DNA from: Myroides sp. JBRI-B21084
GTDB lineage: Bacteria > Bacteroidota > Bacteroidia > Flavobacteriales > Flavobacteriaceae
Reading direction: 5' to 3'
Assembly (NCBI RefSeq): GCF_030545015.1
Contig: NZ_CP120653.1
Span: 1,488,001 to 1,552,000, forward strand
DNA: 64,000 nt
Below, in pieces: positions 44,268 through 52,792 of the stretch. The stretch's first letter is position 1. Each line of letters starts with the position of its first letter. The notes beneath the pieces are model-generated. The model was given only the letters and a program-made list of their open reading frames with translations, searched no databases and was not told the origin of the DNA. Both the position numbers and the translations under genes were made by a program.

Positions 44268-44930
44268 ATGAATAGTTGGAACGAATTTATTAAGCAAGAA
44301 TCGCAAAAGGAATATTTTATTAAATTAATGGAATTTGTTGATAAAGAATATATTAATACAGCAATTTATCCACCTAAAGAACAAATTTTTAATGCCTTTA
44401 CGTTTTGCCCGTTAGATAAAGTTAAAGTAGTTATTTTGGGACAAGATCCTTATCACGGTTTTGGCCAGGCTCACGGTTTAAGTTTTTCTGTAAATAAAGG
44501 GGTGACTATACCGCCATCGTTGAGAAATATTTATAAAGAATTACAAACTGATGTTTTTTTTAACATACCAAACCATGGCAATTTAACTGAATGGGCACAA
44601 CAAGGTGTTTTACTTTTAAATGATGTGCTAACTGTTAAAGAATCTAAACCAGGCAGTCATCAAAAAATAGGCTGGGAGCAATTTACAGAACAAATAATTT
44701 TGCATCTATCAGAACAAAAAGAGGATATTGTTTTTATGCTTTGGGGTAATTATGCACAAAAAAAGGGTAAAAAAATTAATGTAAATAAGCATTTAGTACT
44801 AACCAGCGGACATCCATCGCCTATGAGTGCAAATCAAGGAAAATGGTTTAACAACAAGCATTTTTCTCAAGCTAATACTTTTTTAACAAATAAAGGTAAA
44901 CAACCAATAAATTGGCAGTTAAGCACTTAA
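44268..44930 (+). CDS. ung: Uracil-DNA glycosylase
   Basis: A 220-residue family 1 UDG that removes uracil from DNA. The water-activating motif is GQDPYHG (58-64, Asp60), followed by GLSFSVNKGVTIPPSLRNI, the uracil-binding Asn in LLLNDVLTV and the DNA-intercalation loop HPSPMSANQG with its catalytic His. Length is normal (about 225). It is divergent from mutS2 across an 87-base gap. Both genes act in DNA maintenance, though shared control is only suggested by their interleaved promoters. Confidence 0.96.
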   Translation: MNSWNEFIKQESQKEYFIKLMEFVDKEYINTAIYPPKEQIFNAFTFCPLDKVKVVILGQDPYHGFGQAHGLSFSVNKGVTIPPSLRNIYKELQTDVFFNIPNHGNLTEWAQQGVLLLNDVLTVKESKPGSHQKIGWEQFTEQIILHLSEQKEDIVFMLWGNYAQKKGKKINVNKHLVLTSGHPSPMSANQGKWFNNKHFSQANTFLTNKGKQPINWQLST

Positions 44931-45060
44931 TTTTAAATTATTTTTAACATAGTGTTAAAAAACAAAAATAATTTGTAGTTTATTTAACATAATACTATTT
45001 TAGTTAATAATTTGGTTTTTTAAATAAGCTAAATTATTTGTTTGTTGTTTACTTAAATTT

Positions 45061-45088
45061 AAAAGCTGCCTTTTTTTAGGCAGCTTTT
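45061..45088 (+). terminator. Terminator after ung
   Basis: AAAAGCTGCCT pairs with AGGCAGCTTTT around a T-rich loop. It lies 131 bases past the ung stop and only 25 bases before the aroC ATG, so it could also act as an attenuator of aroC if transcription starts upstream. Between 44931 and 45060 there is only AT-rich sequence. Confidence 0.65.
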
Positions 45089-45113
45089 AGTATTTTTACA
45101 TAAAATATTTATA

Positions 45114-46157
45114 ATGGCAGGAAATACTTTTGGTACCCAATTTAAATTAACCACTTTTGGCGAATCTCATGGCGAAGCTATAGGTGGTATTATAGACGGA
45201 TGTCCTTCTAATATAGTGTTAGATTTAGATTTTATTCAACTTGAATTGAATAGAAGAAAACCAGGACAATCAAAATTGGTTACTCAAAGAAACGAAGCCG
45301 ATGAAGTACAATTTTTATCAGGAATTTTTGATGGTAAAACATTAGGTACACCCATTGCTTTTCAAATCAAAAACAACAATTCAAAATCGGGCGATTATGA
45401 TCAATTAAAAGATGCTTATAGGCCTAGTCATGCTGATTTTGTATATGAACAAAAATACAAACATCGCGATTATAGGGGGGGGGGCAGAAGTTCGGCTCGC
45501 GAAACTGCTGCACGCGTAGTTGGTGGTGCTGTTGCTAAACAAATTATAAAACCTGTAAATATAACAGCTTACGTTTCTGCTGTAGGTTCTGTTTTTACGA
45601 CTAAAAATTATAATGAATTAGATTTAAATCTTACGGAAACAAACGCTGTTCGGTGTCCTGATTTGGTTGCGGCCAATTTAATGGAACGACTTATCTTAGA
45701 AACAAAGAAAAAAGGAGATACTGTTGGTGGAGTAATTACTTGTGTAATTAAAAATGTACCTATTGGTTTAGGTGATCCAGTTTTTGATAAACTAGAAGCC
45801 AATTTAGCTAAAGCAATGCTATCGATAAATGCCTGTAAAGGTTTTAGTTTGGGGAGTGGTTTTGATGGTGCAAAAATGTACGGTTCACAACACAATGATT
45901 ATTTTAACGAAAACGGAACTACAAAAACTAATTTTTCGGGAGGTATTCAGGGTGGAATTAGTAATGGTATGGATATTTATTTTCAGGTTGCTTTTAAACC
46001 CGTTGCTACTTTGTTGCAACCGCAAGAAATGCTAACTAAAACCGGAACACTTGAAACTATAAAAGGTAAAGGTAGGCACGATGCTTGTGTTGTACCACGT
46101 GCAGTACCTATTGTTGAAGCTATGGCAGCATTGGTTTTAGCCGATTTTATGGTTTAA
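45114..46157 (+). CDS. aroC: Chorismate synthase
   Basis: A 347-residue chorismate synthase. It uses reduced FMN to convert EPSP to chorismate, the last step of the shikimate pathway and the source of menaquinone precursors. Signatures: [17 protein letters not shown] at the N terminus, [36 protein letters not shown] and the C-terminal [19 protein letters not shown]. The GGGR codons are written as an uninterrupted run of ten G (45475-45484), unusual in this AT-rich genome. The 3' end overlaps the convergent thiN gene by 4 bases. Confidence 0.97.
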   Translation: MAGNTFGTQFKLTTFGESHGEAIGGIIDGCPSNIVLDLDFIQLELNRRKPGQSKLVTQRNEADEVQFLSGIFDGKTLGTPIAFQIKNNNSKSGDYDQLKDAYRPSHADFVYEQKYKHRDYRGGGRSSARETAARVVGGAVAKQIIKPVNITAYVSAVGSVFTTKNYNELDLNLTETNAVRCPDLVAANLMERLILETKKKGDTVGGVITCVIKNVPIGLGDPVFDKLEANLAKAMLSINACKGFSLGSGFDGAKMYGSQHNDYFNENGTTKTNFSGGIQGGISNGMDIYFQVAFKPVATLLQPQEMLTKTGTLETIKGKGRHDACVVPRAVPIVEAMAALVLADFMV

Positions 46158-46816
46158 TCGTTACATTCCATAAGTATTAAATGGCCTGTTTTATAGGCTA
46201 TTTCAACTAATCCATCGTTCAAAACTTCATTACTGGTACCTGGTTTAAATCCTAATATTAACGTTTCGTTTTGCAGTTCGTATTTTAAATTTTTTGTAGT
46301 CACTCCATCTACAGTTCCAACGGGTAATAAAGATAAAATAGTTTGTTTAGGATACCATTTTATAAAAGTATTCTTCAAAGGATAAATTTTAGAATAATCA
46401 TCAATAAGTACTAGTTTTATAAAATCTTGATACTTTACCAAATTTGTAATATTGGTCATTGTATGGTCCATGCGCTTACCAGTTGCCCAAACAATGTTTG
46501 CCGCGGGTATTTTTCTATTTATTAAAAAATTTATCGCTTTATCTATATCATACGTATTTTGATCTTCTAATTTAATAATTTCAATAGGAAATTGACTATT
46601 TTTATAATAGTTATAATCAAAATTACGGTCAAAATCACCAATCAGTACATCAACTTTTATTCCTAGTTCTAAAACCCTTTCAATGGCACTGTCTAAAACA
46701 ATTACTAACGGATTCCATTCTAACAATTGATTAAGTAATTCCATTGAACAAGCTTCGCCATTAGCTATAATTAATGCTGGCTCTTGATCGTCGCGTACAA
46801 TATGATGTGAAGACAT
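46154..46816 (-). CDS. thiN: Thiamine pyrophosphokinase
   Basis: A 220-residue thiamine diphosphokinase, which makes thiamine diphosphate from thiamine and ATP. The N-terminal [11 protein letters not shown], the [12 protein letters not shown] motif (acidic Mg site), [15 protein letters not shown] (substrate-binding region, usually DQ-x-TD) and [11 protein letters not shown] mark it. The C-terminal beta domain includes [11 protein letters not shown] and FKPGTSNEV. The classical TD pair is varied here (NTYD), but the remaining pattern is intact. It ends 4 bases inside the 3' end of aroC on the other strand. Confidence 0.88.
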   Translation of the reverse strand: MSSHHIVRDDQEPALIIANGEACSMELLNQLLEWNPLVIVLDSAIERVLELGIKVDVLIGDFDRNFDYNYYKNSQFPIEIIKLEDQNTYDIDKAINFLINRKIPAANIVWATGKRMDHTMTNITNLVKYQDFIKLVLIDDYSKIYPLKNTFIKWYPKQTILSLLPVGTVDGVTTKNLKYELQNETLILGFKPGTSNEVLNDGLVEIAYKTGHLILMECND

Positions 46817-46870
46817 TAAAATTGAGTTTTAAAGCACTAAATTAACATGTTTTATTTAGTTTAAAATATT

Positions 46871-46878
46871 TATCTTTG
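46871..46878 (+). promoter_or_regulatory. -7 promoter element of the rhodanese gene
   Basis: TATCTTTG lies 20 bases before the ATG and matches TAnnTTTG. The -33 region is only an A/T stretch. Confidence 0.4.
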
Positions 46879-46898
46879 AAAAAAATAAAATTTTAAAC

Positions 46899-47204
46899 AT
46901 GGATTTACAACAAGAACAATGGTGGAAAAATTTTAACGAAGATACCAATGCCGTTTTATTAGATGTACGTACTAATGATGAAGTAAGTGAAGGTGCTATT
47001 CCTGGTGCAATTCATCACGATTTTTATCAAGGGCAAGAATTTTTAACTGCGTTAGAAGGTTTAGATAAATCAAAAAATTATTATGTATATTGTCGTTCTG
47101 GAAACCGCAGTGGGCAAACTTGTATGTTAATGAGTCAATTAGGGTTTGAAAACACTTTTAACTTAATTGGTGGTATGAACGAATGGGAAGGACCAACTAT
47201 ATAA
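46899..47204 (+). CDS. Single-domain rhodanese
   Basis: A 101-residue rhodanese-fold protein. It has LLDVRTNDEVSEGAIPGAIHHD at the start and the active loop YVYCRSGNRSG with Cys65, which would carry a persulfide. The six-residue loop CRSGNR matches sulfurtransferases, not Cdc25-like phosphatases. Its physiological acceptor is unknown. No signal peptide is present, so it is cytoplasmic. A compact terminator follows the stop. Confidence 0.92.
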   Translation: MDLQQEQWWKNFNEDTNAVLLDVRTNDEVSEGAIPGAIHHDFYQGQEFLTALEGLDKSKNYYVYCRSGNRSGQTCMLMSQLGFENTFNLIGGMNEWEGPTI

Positions 47205-47205
47205 T

Positions 47206-47227
47206 AAAGGCGAAAGCCTTTTTTTTG
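47206..47227 (+). terminator. Terminator after the rhodanese gene
   Basis: AAAGGC, a GAAA tetraloop, GCCTTT, then a T-run. This is a textbook intrinsic terminator 2 bases after the stop, 21 bases before the DedA gene. Confidence 0.85.
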
Positions 47228-47247
47228 TGTAAACAATATTTTATTTA

Positions 47248-47904
47248 ATGGAACTTATAGATTTTATTTTACATATCGATCAACATTTACAAGTGTTTTT
47301 ACAAGATTATGGTATGTGGGTTTATGCCATATTATTCTTAATTATTTTTATAGAAACTGGATTAGTTGTAATGCCTTTTTTACCTGGCGATTCGTTGCTT
47401 TTTGCAACAGGTATGTTAGCAGCCCAATTTCCAGAAAGTTTAAATGTTTGGTATGTAATGCTATTGCTGTTTGTAGCTGCTGTTTTGGGCGATACTTTAA
47501 ATTATACCATTGGTAAAGAAATAGGTATGCGCATTGTTAACTTTAAAATTTTAGGAAAGCAACCTGTTAAAGAAGAACATATTCATAAAACGCATAATTT
47601 TTATGAAAAATACGGTAGTAAAACCATAGTAATAGCCCGTTTTGTACCTATTATTCGTACTTTGGCGCCTTTTGTGGCAGGTATAGGCCGAATGAATTAT
47701 GCTACATTTTTAACCTTTAATGTAGTAGGTGGATTTATTTGGGTTTTTGGTATTACGTTATGTGGTTATTTTTTAGGTAATATACCAATTATTAAAGATA
47801 ACTTTTCAAAAGTGGTATTGTTAATCATTTTTATATCTATTTTGCCAATTATATTTTCAATAATAAAAGAAAAACTAAATACTAAAAATAAAACGCTTTC
47901 ATAA
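47248..47904 (+). CDS. DedA-family membrane protein
   Basis: A 218-residue polytopic protein of the DedA/SNARE-associated (VTT) family. The first helices include LFLIIFIETGLVVMPFLPGDSLLFATGML split around PFLPGD. The conserved basic motif ARFVPIIRTLAPFVAGIGRM follows, and the C-terminal helices end VVLLIIFISILPIIFS. The conserved Glu and Arg in membrane helices are those needed in E. coli DedA proteins, several of which flip phospholipid or undecaprenyl phosphate. The substrate here is not known. It is followed by a bidirectional terminator. Confidence 0.92.
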   Translation: MELIDFILHIDQHLQVFLQDYGMWVYAILFLIIFIETGLVVMPFLPGDSLLFATGMLAAQFPESLNVWYVMLLLFVAAVLGDTLNYTIGKEIGMRIVNFKILGKQPVKEEHIHKTHNFYEKYGSKTIVIARFVPIIRTLAPFVAGIGRMNYATFLTFNVVGGFIWVFGITLCGYFLGNIPIIKDNFSKVVLLIIFISILPIIFSIIKEKLNTKNKTLS

Positions 47905-47919
47905 CCGAAAGCGTTTTTT
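47891..47919. terminator. Bidirectional terminator, DedA / DUF2490
   Basis: AAACGCTTTC pairs with GAAAGCGTTT around a short loop, overlapping the DedA stop. It is T-rich on both sides and serves the convergent DUF2490 operon. Confidence 0.85.
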
Positions 47920-47922
47920 GTT

Positions 47923-48612
47923 TTATAATTTTACATTGTGATGCAAAGAAAACATTAATTGTTGATATGATTTTTTCTGCATCATTTGGTTCATCCAACC
48001 AAATTGAAAAGCTGTATTTTTATTAAATTTATATCCCACACCTAAATACAAACGATCTCTATCAAAAGGATTTATTTTTCTTGTAGTTTTGTCTGAATTT
48101 ATAAATACTTCATTATAAAAACTTGCGTACAAACTTGTGTTTTTATCATGGTTTTGATACAAAGGTGTATCTATAGCTAATTGATACCTTAAACGAGTTT
48201 TAAAATCTTGATTTTCTACAAAACGCTGTTCAAAACGAAAACGATGACGTATAGAAGTTTTTTCCACCTTTTGTTGCAAAATAGCATCTTGAAAAATTCG
48301 GTTTTCAATAACTGGTAAATCAGGTTTTTCAAATTGTTCAGTGGTAATAAAAGCGTAACCCGTTCCTAAAGTTAGATTTTCAAATAAGTGATATTGAATA
48401 GTTCCGCGTATTAATAATTGATTTAAATCAGTTAAAACTTCATGATTTCGGTACTGTACATCGTAATTAAAATTCCATTTTGTGTTTTCAACTTTTGCGT
48501 TTCCAAAATACATAAACCAAGCACCTAATTTTGGATCTTTTTTAAATGAATTTTGACCCATTCCTAATACCGACATCAAGATAAATAAGAATAAAAAGAG
48601 TGTTTTTTTCAT
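47923..48612 (-). CDS. DUF2490 exported beta-barrel-like protein
   Basis: A 229-residue protein with a signal peptide (KKTLFLFLFILMSVLGMGQ). Alternating strands follow: GAWFMYFGNAKVENTKWNF, HEVLTDLNQLLIRGTIQY, TSIRHRFRFEQRF and DRLYLGVGYKFNKNTAFQFG. This matches DUF2490, thought to be an outer-membrane barrel of about ten strands ending in an aromatic or leucine residue (here HHNVKL). Function unknown. It is the last gene of the minus-strand operon, 4 bases after ctaA. Confidence 0.85.
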   Translation of the reverse strand: MKKTLFLFLFILMSVLGMGQNSFKKDPKLGAWFMYFGNAKVENTKWNFNYDVQYRNHEVLTDLNQLLIRGTIQYHLFENLTLGTGYAFITTEQFEKPDLPVIENRIFQDAILQQKVEKTSIRHRFRFEQRFVENQDFKTRLRYQLAIDTPLYQNHDKNTSLYASFYNEVFINSDKTTRKINPFDRDRLYLGVGYKFNKNTAFQFGWMNQMMQKKSYQQLMFSLHHNVKL

Positions 48613-48616
48613 AAAA

Positions 48617-49633
48617 TTACTTTTGTTTGGCTTCTAAGATAATAGCAAATTGCAAACCATACATAATTGCAGCAATTACTAAGTGTGCTGCTTGTGTACC
48701 AAAAGGGAAGTGAATGTAATACATTAAAATTCCGGTTAAAATTTCAATTAACAACAATAACAATACCCAATTTATTTTTGAAACTCCTAATTTTAAACGT
48801 TTATTACGTAAGTATAAAAATAGGTTTACAAAAAATATTACAAATGAAAACGTACGGTGTATGTAAAATGTTAAATCGGGGTTTTCTAACCATAATGAAA
48901 CATCTGTGATACCGTTTTGAGTTAAATCATCAATAAATTGGCGTACTTGCGTTCCTAAACCAATTTGAACTAAGGATAAAAACATAGCAACCCATGTAAA
49001 TTTATAAAAAACAGAATCATAATTTTTACTTTTAAAAGATTTATGTTTTACCAAATAAATTAAATAAACTAATGCAGCAACATTAAGTAATGCTGCTATC
49101 ATATGTGTGGTAATTTTTACTGGATTTAGTACTGAATATACTACTGTTGCACCTAACCAAGCGTTAAATCCTAGTAAAAATAATACAACTGCCGACCAAA
49201 AAACAACTGATTTTTTTGTTTTCCAATATCTAAAAGATAGAATAAATAGAATTAAGCAACCTAAACCAGATAAAGCTCCAAATAAACGGTTAATATATTC
49301 CACCCAAGTATGGTAAGGGTTAAATACAGCATAATCGTGTTTAGTATATTTTTCCCAATCAGTAGGATTATAAACTTCTTTTGAAGTAAAATTGGTATTA
49401 GCTACCCAAAGCGAATTATCTTTAATAATAACTTGCCCTTTGTTATACTCATGGTTTGGCTTCCAAAGCAATTCTTCAACTTGTGTTGGTGGTATGTAAT
49501 AACCAAAGCATTTAGGCCAATCTGGGCATCCCATACCTGAACCTGTCATACGAACTGTAGCACCTGCAATTATAACCAAATACACTAAAACTAATGTAAT
49601 TTTAGCCCAACGAATGAACGATTTATTTTCCAT
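48617..49633 (-). CDS. ctaA: Heme A synthase (CtaA/COX15)
   Basis: A 338-residue membrane protein with about eight helices. It oxidises the methyl group of heme O to give heme A for cytochrome oxidase. Helix-linked His residues are seen in HTWVEYINR, KITTHMIAAL, FYIHRTFSF and AAHLVIAAIM. The first loop MTGSGMGCPDWPKCFG contains the paired Cys of the family, and GATVRMTGSG is its hallmark. A loop of about 45 residues (YIPPTQVEELLWKPNHEYN onward) is typical of Bacteroidota members. It is encoded 2 bases after the CCA enzyme gene. Confidence 0.92.
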   Translation of the reverse strand: MENKSFIRWAKITLVLVYLVIIAGATVRMTGSGMGCPDWPKCFGYYIPPTQVEELLWKPNHEYNKGQVIIKDNSLWVANTNFTSKEVYNPTDWEKYTKHDYAVFNPYHTWVEYINRLFGALSGLGCLILFILSFRYWKTKKSVVFWSAVVLFLLGFNAWLGATVVYSVLNPVKITTHMIAALLNVAALVYLIYLVKHKSFKSKNYDSVFYKFTWVAMFLSLVQIGLGTQVRQFIDDLTQNGITDVSLWLENPDLTFYIHRTFSFVIFFVNLFLYLRNKRLKLGVSKINWVLLLLLIEILTGILMYYIHFPFGTQAAHLVIAAIMYGLQFAIILEAKQK

Positions 49634-49635
49634 AA

Positions 49636-51075
49636 TTATAATTTTTGATTTGCTGGTTTTAATCCTAAACTTTCAGCTTTTTTAATCATAAAACTGTATG
49701 CATCTTGGTATTCATTTGCAATTTCGCCTTCTAAAATAGCTTCTTTTATAGCATCTTTAATTTGTCCGATTTCTCTAGATGGTCCCAAATTAAAAATGGT
49801 CATAATTTCTTCACCTGTAATTGGTGGCTGAAAATTACGCACATGATCACGTTCTTCAACTTCAACAATTTTTTGTCGAACTATTTTAAAGTTATTGTGA
49901 TATTTTTGAAATTTCTTTTGATTTTTAGTAGTAATATCGGCTTCACATAAAGTTAGCAAATTTTCTACATCTTCACCTGCATCAAATACCAATCTACGAA
50001 CAGCCGAATCGGTTACAGTATCTTCAGCAATTACAATAGGACGCGAGCTCATTGCAACCATTTTTTGAACAAAACGCATTTTATGGTTTAAGGGCATATG
50101 CAAACGTTGAAAAATGCGCTTAACCATTTTACTGCCTAAAAATTCGTGTCCATGAAACGTCCATCCATTTCTTTTATTAAATTTTTTTGTTGGGGCTTTA
50201 CCAATATCGTGTAATAATGCCGACCAACGCAACCATAAATCATCGGTATTAACACATATATTGTCAACTACTTCTAGTGTATGATAAAAGTTGTTTTTGT
50301 GAGTGTGTCCTTCAACTTCTTCCACATTGTTTAATGCAGTAATTTCGGGTAATATTAACGGTAATAAACCTGTTTTGTAAAGCAATAAAAAGCCAACTGA
50401 TGGTTTTACAGTTAAAAGAATTTTATTTAATTCGTCTACAATTCGTTCGCCCGAAATAATTTTAATTCGCTCTGCATTTTTTGTAATGGCATCTAACGAA
50501 TTTGTTTCAATTGTAAAATTTAGTTGGGTTGCAAAACGAATTGCACGCATCATTCGCAATGGATCGTCTGAATAGGTGATATCTGGATCTAAAGGTGTGC
50601 GTATCACTTTATTTTGTAAATCAATCATCCCGTTAAAAGGGTCAACCAAATCGCCAAAGTTTTCAGTATTTAATGAAAAAGCCATAGCGTTAATGGTAAA
50701 GTCTCTTCGGTTTTGATCGTCTTGTAAAGTTCCGTTTTCAACCAATGGATTTCTACTATCGGCTCGATACGATTCTTTTCTTGCACCAACAAATTCAATA
50801 TCAATATCGTTAAAACGAAGCATAGCAGTTCCGTAATTTTTGAAAACTTGAACTTTTGGTTTGTTTGGTAAAAGCTCTGAAACCTCTAAGGCTAAATCAA
50901 TTCCACTGCCTACGGCAACAATATCAATATCTTTTTTAGAATCGCGTTGTAAAATATAATCGCGTACAAAGCCGCCAATTACGTAAGCTTCAACGCCTAA
51001 TTTTTGTGCTGCTTGTGCAACAATTTCAAATATTGAATGGTTTAGTGCTTCTTTATAATTTGATGATTGAATCAT
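49636..51075 (-). CDS. cca: CCA tRNA nucleotidyltransferase with HD domain
   Basis: A 479-residue class II nucleotidyltransferase. The head domain has YVIGGFVRDYIL (31-42), the metal motif DSKKDIDIVAVG (Asp49, Asp51) and RRDFTINAMA. SDDPLRMMRAIRFATQL follows, and a C-terminal HD domain includes LLHDIGKAPTK. It adds or repairs the 3' CCA of tRNA. The two tRNAs of this window lack an encoded CCA, which fits a need for it. An alternative name, poly(A) polymerase, is used for close relatives. Its ATG overlaps the tsaC stop by one base-triplet register (TAATG). Confidence 0.93.
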   Translation of the reverse strand: MIQSSNYKEALNHSIFEIVAQAAQKLGVEAYVIGGFVRDYILQRDSKKDIDIVAVGSGIDLALEVSELLPNKPKVQVFKNYGTAMLRFNDIDIEFVGARKESYRADSRNPLVENGTLQDDQNRRDFTINAMAFSLNTENFGDLVDPFNGMIDLQNKVIRTPLDPDITYSDDPLRMMRAIRFATQLNFTIETNSLDAITKNAERIKIISGERIVDELNKILLTVKPSVGFLLLYKTGLLPLILPEITALNNVEEVEGHTHKNNFYHTLEVVDNICVNTDDLWLRWSALLHDIGKAPTKKFNKRNGWTFHGHEFLGSKMVKRIFQRLHMPLNHKMRFVQKMVAMSSRPIVIAEDTVTDSAVRRLVFDAGEDVENLLTLCEADITTKNQKKFQKYHNNFKIVRQKIVEVEERDHVRNFQPPITGEEIMTIFNLGPSREIGQIKDAIKEAILEGEIANEYQDAYSFMIKKAESLGLKPANQKL

Positions 51076-51644
51076 TATTTTCTTAAAATTTTTACTTGCG
51101 AATCATTTGTAAGTTTAATTACGGTTGACGACTTTTTGCTAATTTTTTCTCGATCAAAATTTACAACATAATCAACGCCGTTAATAATTTCCTTTGAAAT
51201 CTCAGAGAATTGAGTAGGAGTAGGTTCACCAGAAATATTAGCAGATGTTGACACTAACGGACGCTTCATGCGTTCTACCAACTTGTAAACAAAAGGTGTG
51301 TTTACTATGCGTATTCCTAATGAATTATCTTCGGCAATTAGGTTTTTAGCAACGTTTCTAGGTGCATCTAAAACCAAAGTAGTTGGCTTTTCTGCACAAT
51401 CTAAAATATCAAAAGCAACACTTGGTATGTCTTTAAAAACATTGTACAACAAACGATCGTTATTTACCAAAACAATCATACTTTTAGTTTCTGCACGTTT
51501 TTTTAATGCGTAAATTTTTTGTACAGCTTCTTCGTTAGTTGCATCGCAACCAATTCCCCAAACAGTGTCTGTAGGATATAAAATAATTCCTCCGTTTTTA
51601 ATTACTTCAAAAGCCTGGTGAACTTCTTTAGAGATATCTTCCAT
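51075..51644 (-). CDS. tsaC: Threonylcarbamoyl-AMP synthase (TsaC/YrdC family)
   Basis: A 189-residue YrdC-domain enzyme. It makes threonylcarbamoyl-AMP from threonine, bicarbonate and ATP for the t6A modification of tRNA. The motif ILYPTDTVWGIGCDATN, KKRAETKSMIVLV, the LGIRIVNTPF strand and RPLVSTSANISGEPTP are all present. The start was set at the ATG at 51644 (MEDISKEVHQAFEVI). An upstream TTG at 51653 adds three residues without support. It is short like TsaC and lacks the Sua5 extension. It is the second gene of an operon with an arginase-family gene upstream and cca downstream. Confidence 0.93.
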   Translation of the reverse strand: MEDISKEVHQAFEVIKNGGIILYPTDTVWGIGCDATNEEAVQKIYALKKRAETKSMIVLVNNDRLLYNVFKDIPSVAFDILDCAEKPTTLVLDAPRNVAKNLIAEDNSLGIRIVNTPFVYKLVERMKRPLVSTSANISGEPTPTQFSEISKEIINGVDYVVNFDREKISKKSSTVIKLTNDSQVKILRK

Positions 51645-51653
51645 AAAAATCAA

Positions 51654-52730
51654 TTAAAATTGAATTTTTTCGCCTATACTTAAACCAGAATTTTTAGCAA
51701 ATACACCGCATAAATGGAATAATAAACGTGCGCCAACATTTCCGTCCCAATCATCTTCACCTGGTGCAACTTCTACCAAATCAATACCAATTATTTTTTT
51801 GTTTGATTCTGCCAATTTGCTTAAAAGATAAGTTGCTTGTTCGTACGACAATCCTCCAGGAACTGGTGTTCCTGTATTTGGACAATACCAACGATAAAGT
51901 GCATCAATATCAAAACTAATAGCTACATTTTCAGGTAGTTGGTTTAAAATTTCATCGCATTGTTGTTGCCATGTTTTACCATTAAATTGATTGTGTTTAA
52001 GGTCGGTATCAGTATAAACTTTAACTTTGTTTGATGTTTTAACTACTTGTACTTCACCCTCGCTAAAATCGCGAATACCAACTTGTACAATTTTTTCAAT
52101 TTGTGGTAATTTTATTGCGTTATACATGATTGACGCATGTGAAAAGGTAAATCCTTCGTAAGCTTCACGTAAATCCATATGTGCATCAAAATGTAAGATA
52201 CCAAATGAATCGTTTTTGCTGGCCAAAGCTTCATAATATCCCATTGGTGTTGAATGATCTCCACCTAATAAAATTACTTTTTTGCCTTTGTTCATCCAAA
52301 ACAAAGTACGTTCCTTTACTTCTTGATTAAATTGTAACGATGCTTTATTTATTTTATCTAAATCGGCTTGTAATTGAGGAAAAGTCTCTATGTTTTCGCC
52401 ATTTTCTAAAGCTTCTATAATTGGTTGAGCTAAACTTTTAAATTTTTCACTGTTTTTTGCCCATTGTTCAGGAGCTTTATCCATAAAAATGCCTAATTTC
52501 CATAAATCTGGAAATTCTTGGTGTAATAAATCAACTTGGAAAGACGCATTTGATATAGCTTCTGGGCCTTCACTTGCACCACTTCCGTAACTTACGGTAA
52601 CTTCCCAAGGAGCTGGTAGTATAATTATTTCGCTTTCTTCTGCTGTAAAAGGTAATCCGTAGATTGACGCGTCTGCCAAGCCAGGTTGCGATGGATCAAA
52701 ATTATCTATTTTTTGTTGTTTAGTTTGCAT
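51654..52730 (-). CDS. Arginase/agmatinase-family ureohydrolase
   Basis: A 358-residue ureohydrolase-fold enzyme. Metal-site motifs: GGDHS (His159), FDAHMDLR (Asp182, His184, Asp186) and SFDIDALYRW (Asp274, Asp276), followed by CPNTGTPVPGG. The two metal Asp of the last motif are kept, but the usual third Asp-Pro (DxDxxDP) is Tyr279-Arg280. The family holds agmatinase, arginase, formimidoylglutamase and guanidine hydrolases; substrate cannot be assigned. The N-terminal extension of about 60 residues is typical of Bacteroidota members. It is the first gene of the operon that runs to 47923. Confidence 0.85.
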   Translation of the reverse strand: MQTKQQKIDNFDPSQPGLADASIYGLPFTAEESEIIILPAPWEVTVSYGSGASEGPEAISNASFQVDLLHQEFPDLWKLGIFMDKAPEQWAKNSEKFKSLAQPIIEALENGENIETFPQLQADLDKINKASLQFNQEVKERTLFWMNKGKKVILLGGDHSTPMGYYEALASKNDSFGILHFDAHMDLREAYEGFTFSHASIMYNAIKLPQIEKIVQVGIRDFSEGEVQVVKTSNKVKVYTDTDLKHNQFNGKTWQQQCDEILNQLPENVAISFDIDALYRWYCPNTGTPVPGGLSYEQATYLLSKLAESNKKIIGIDLVEVAPGEDDWDGNVGARLLFHLCGVFAKNSGLSIGEKIQF

Positions 52731-52760
52731 TTTTGATTTGATTTTTAAAGTTACAAATAT

Positions 52761-52785
52761 AAAAAAAGCCTACGTAAAGCAGGCT
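52761..52785 (-). terminator. Terminator of kynU
   Basis: On the minus strand AGCCT (52785-52781) and AGGCT (52771-52767) form a stem around a 9-base loop, followed by a run of T. It separates kynU from the arginase-family operon. Confidence 0.7.
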
Positions 52786-52792
52786 ATTTATA

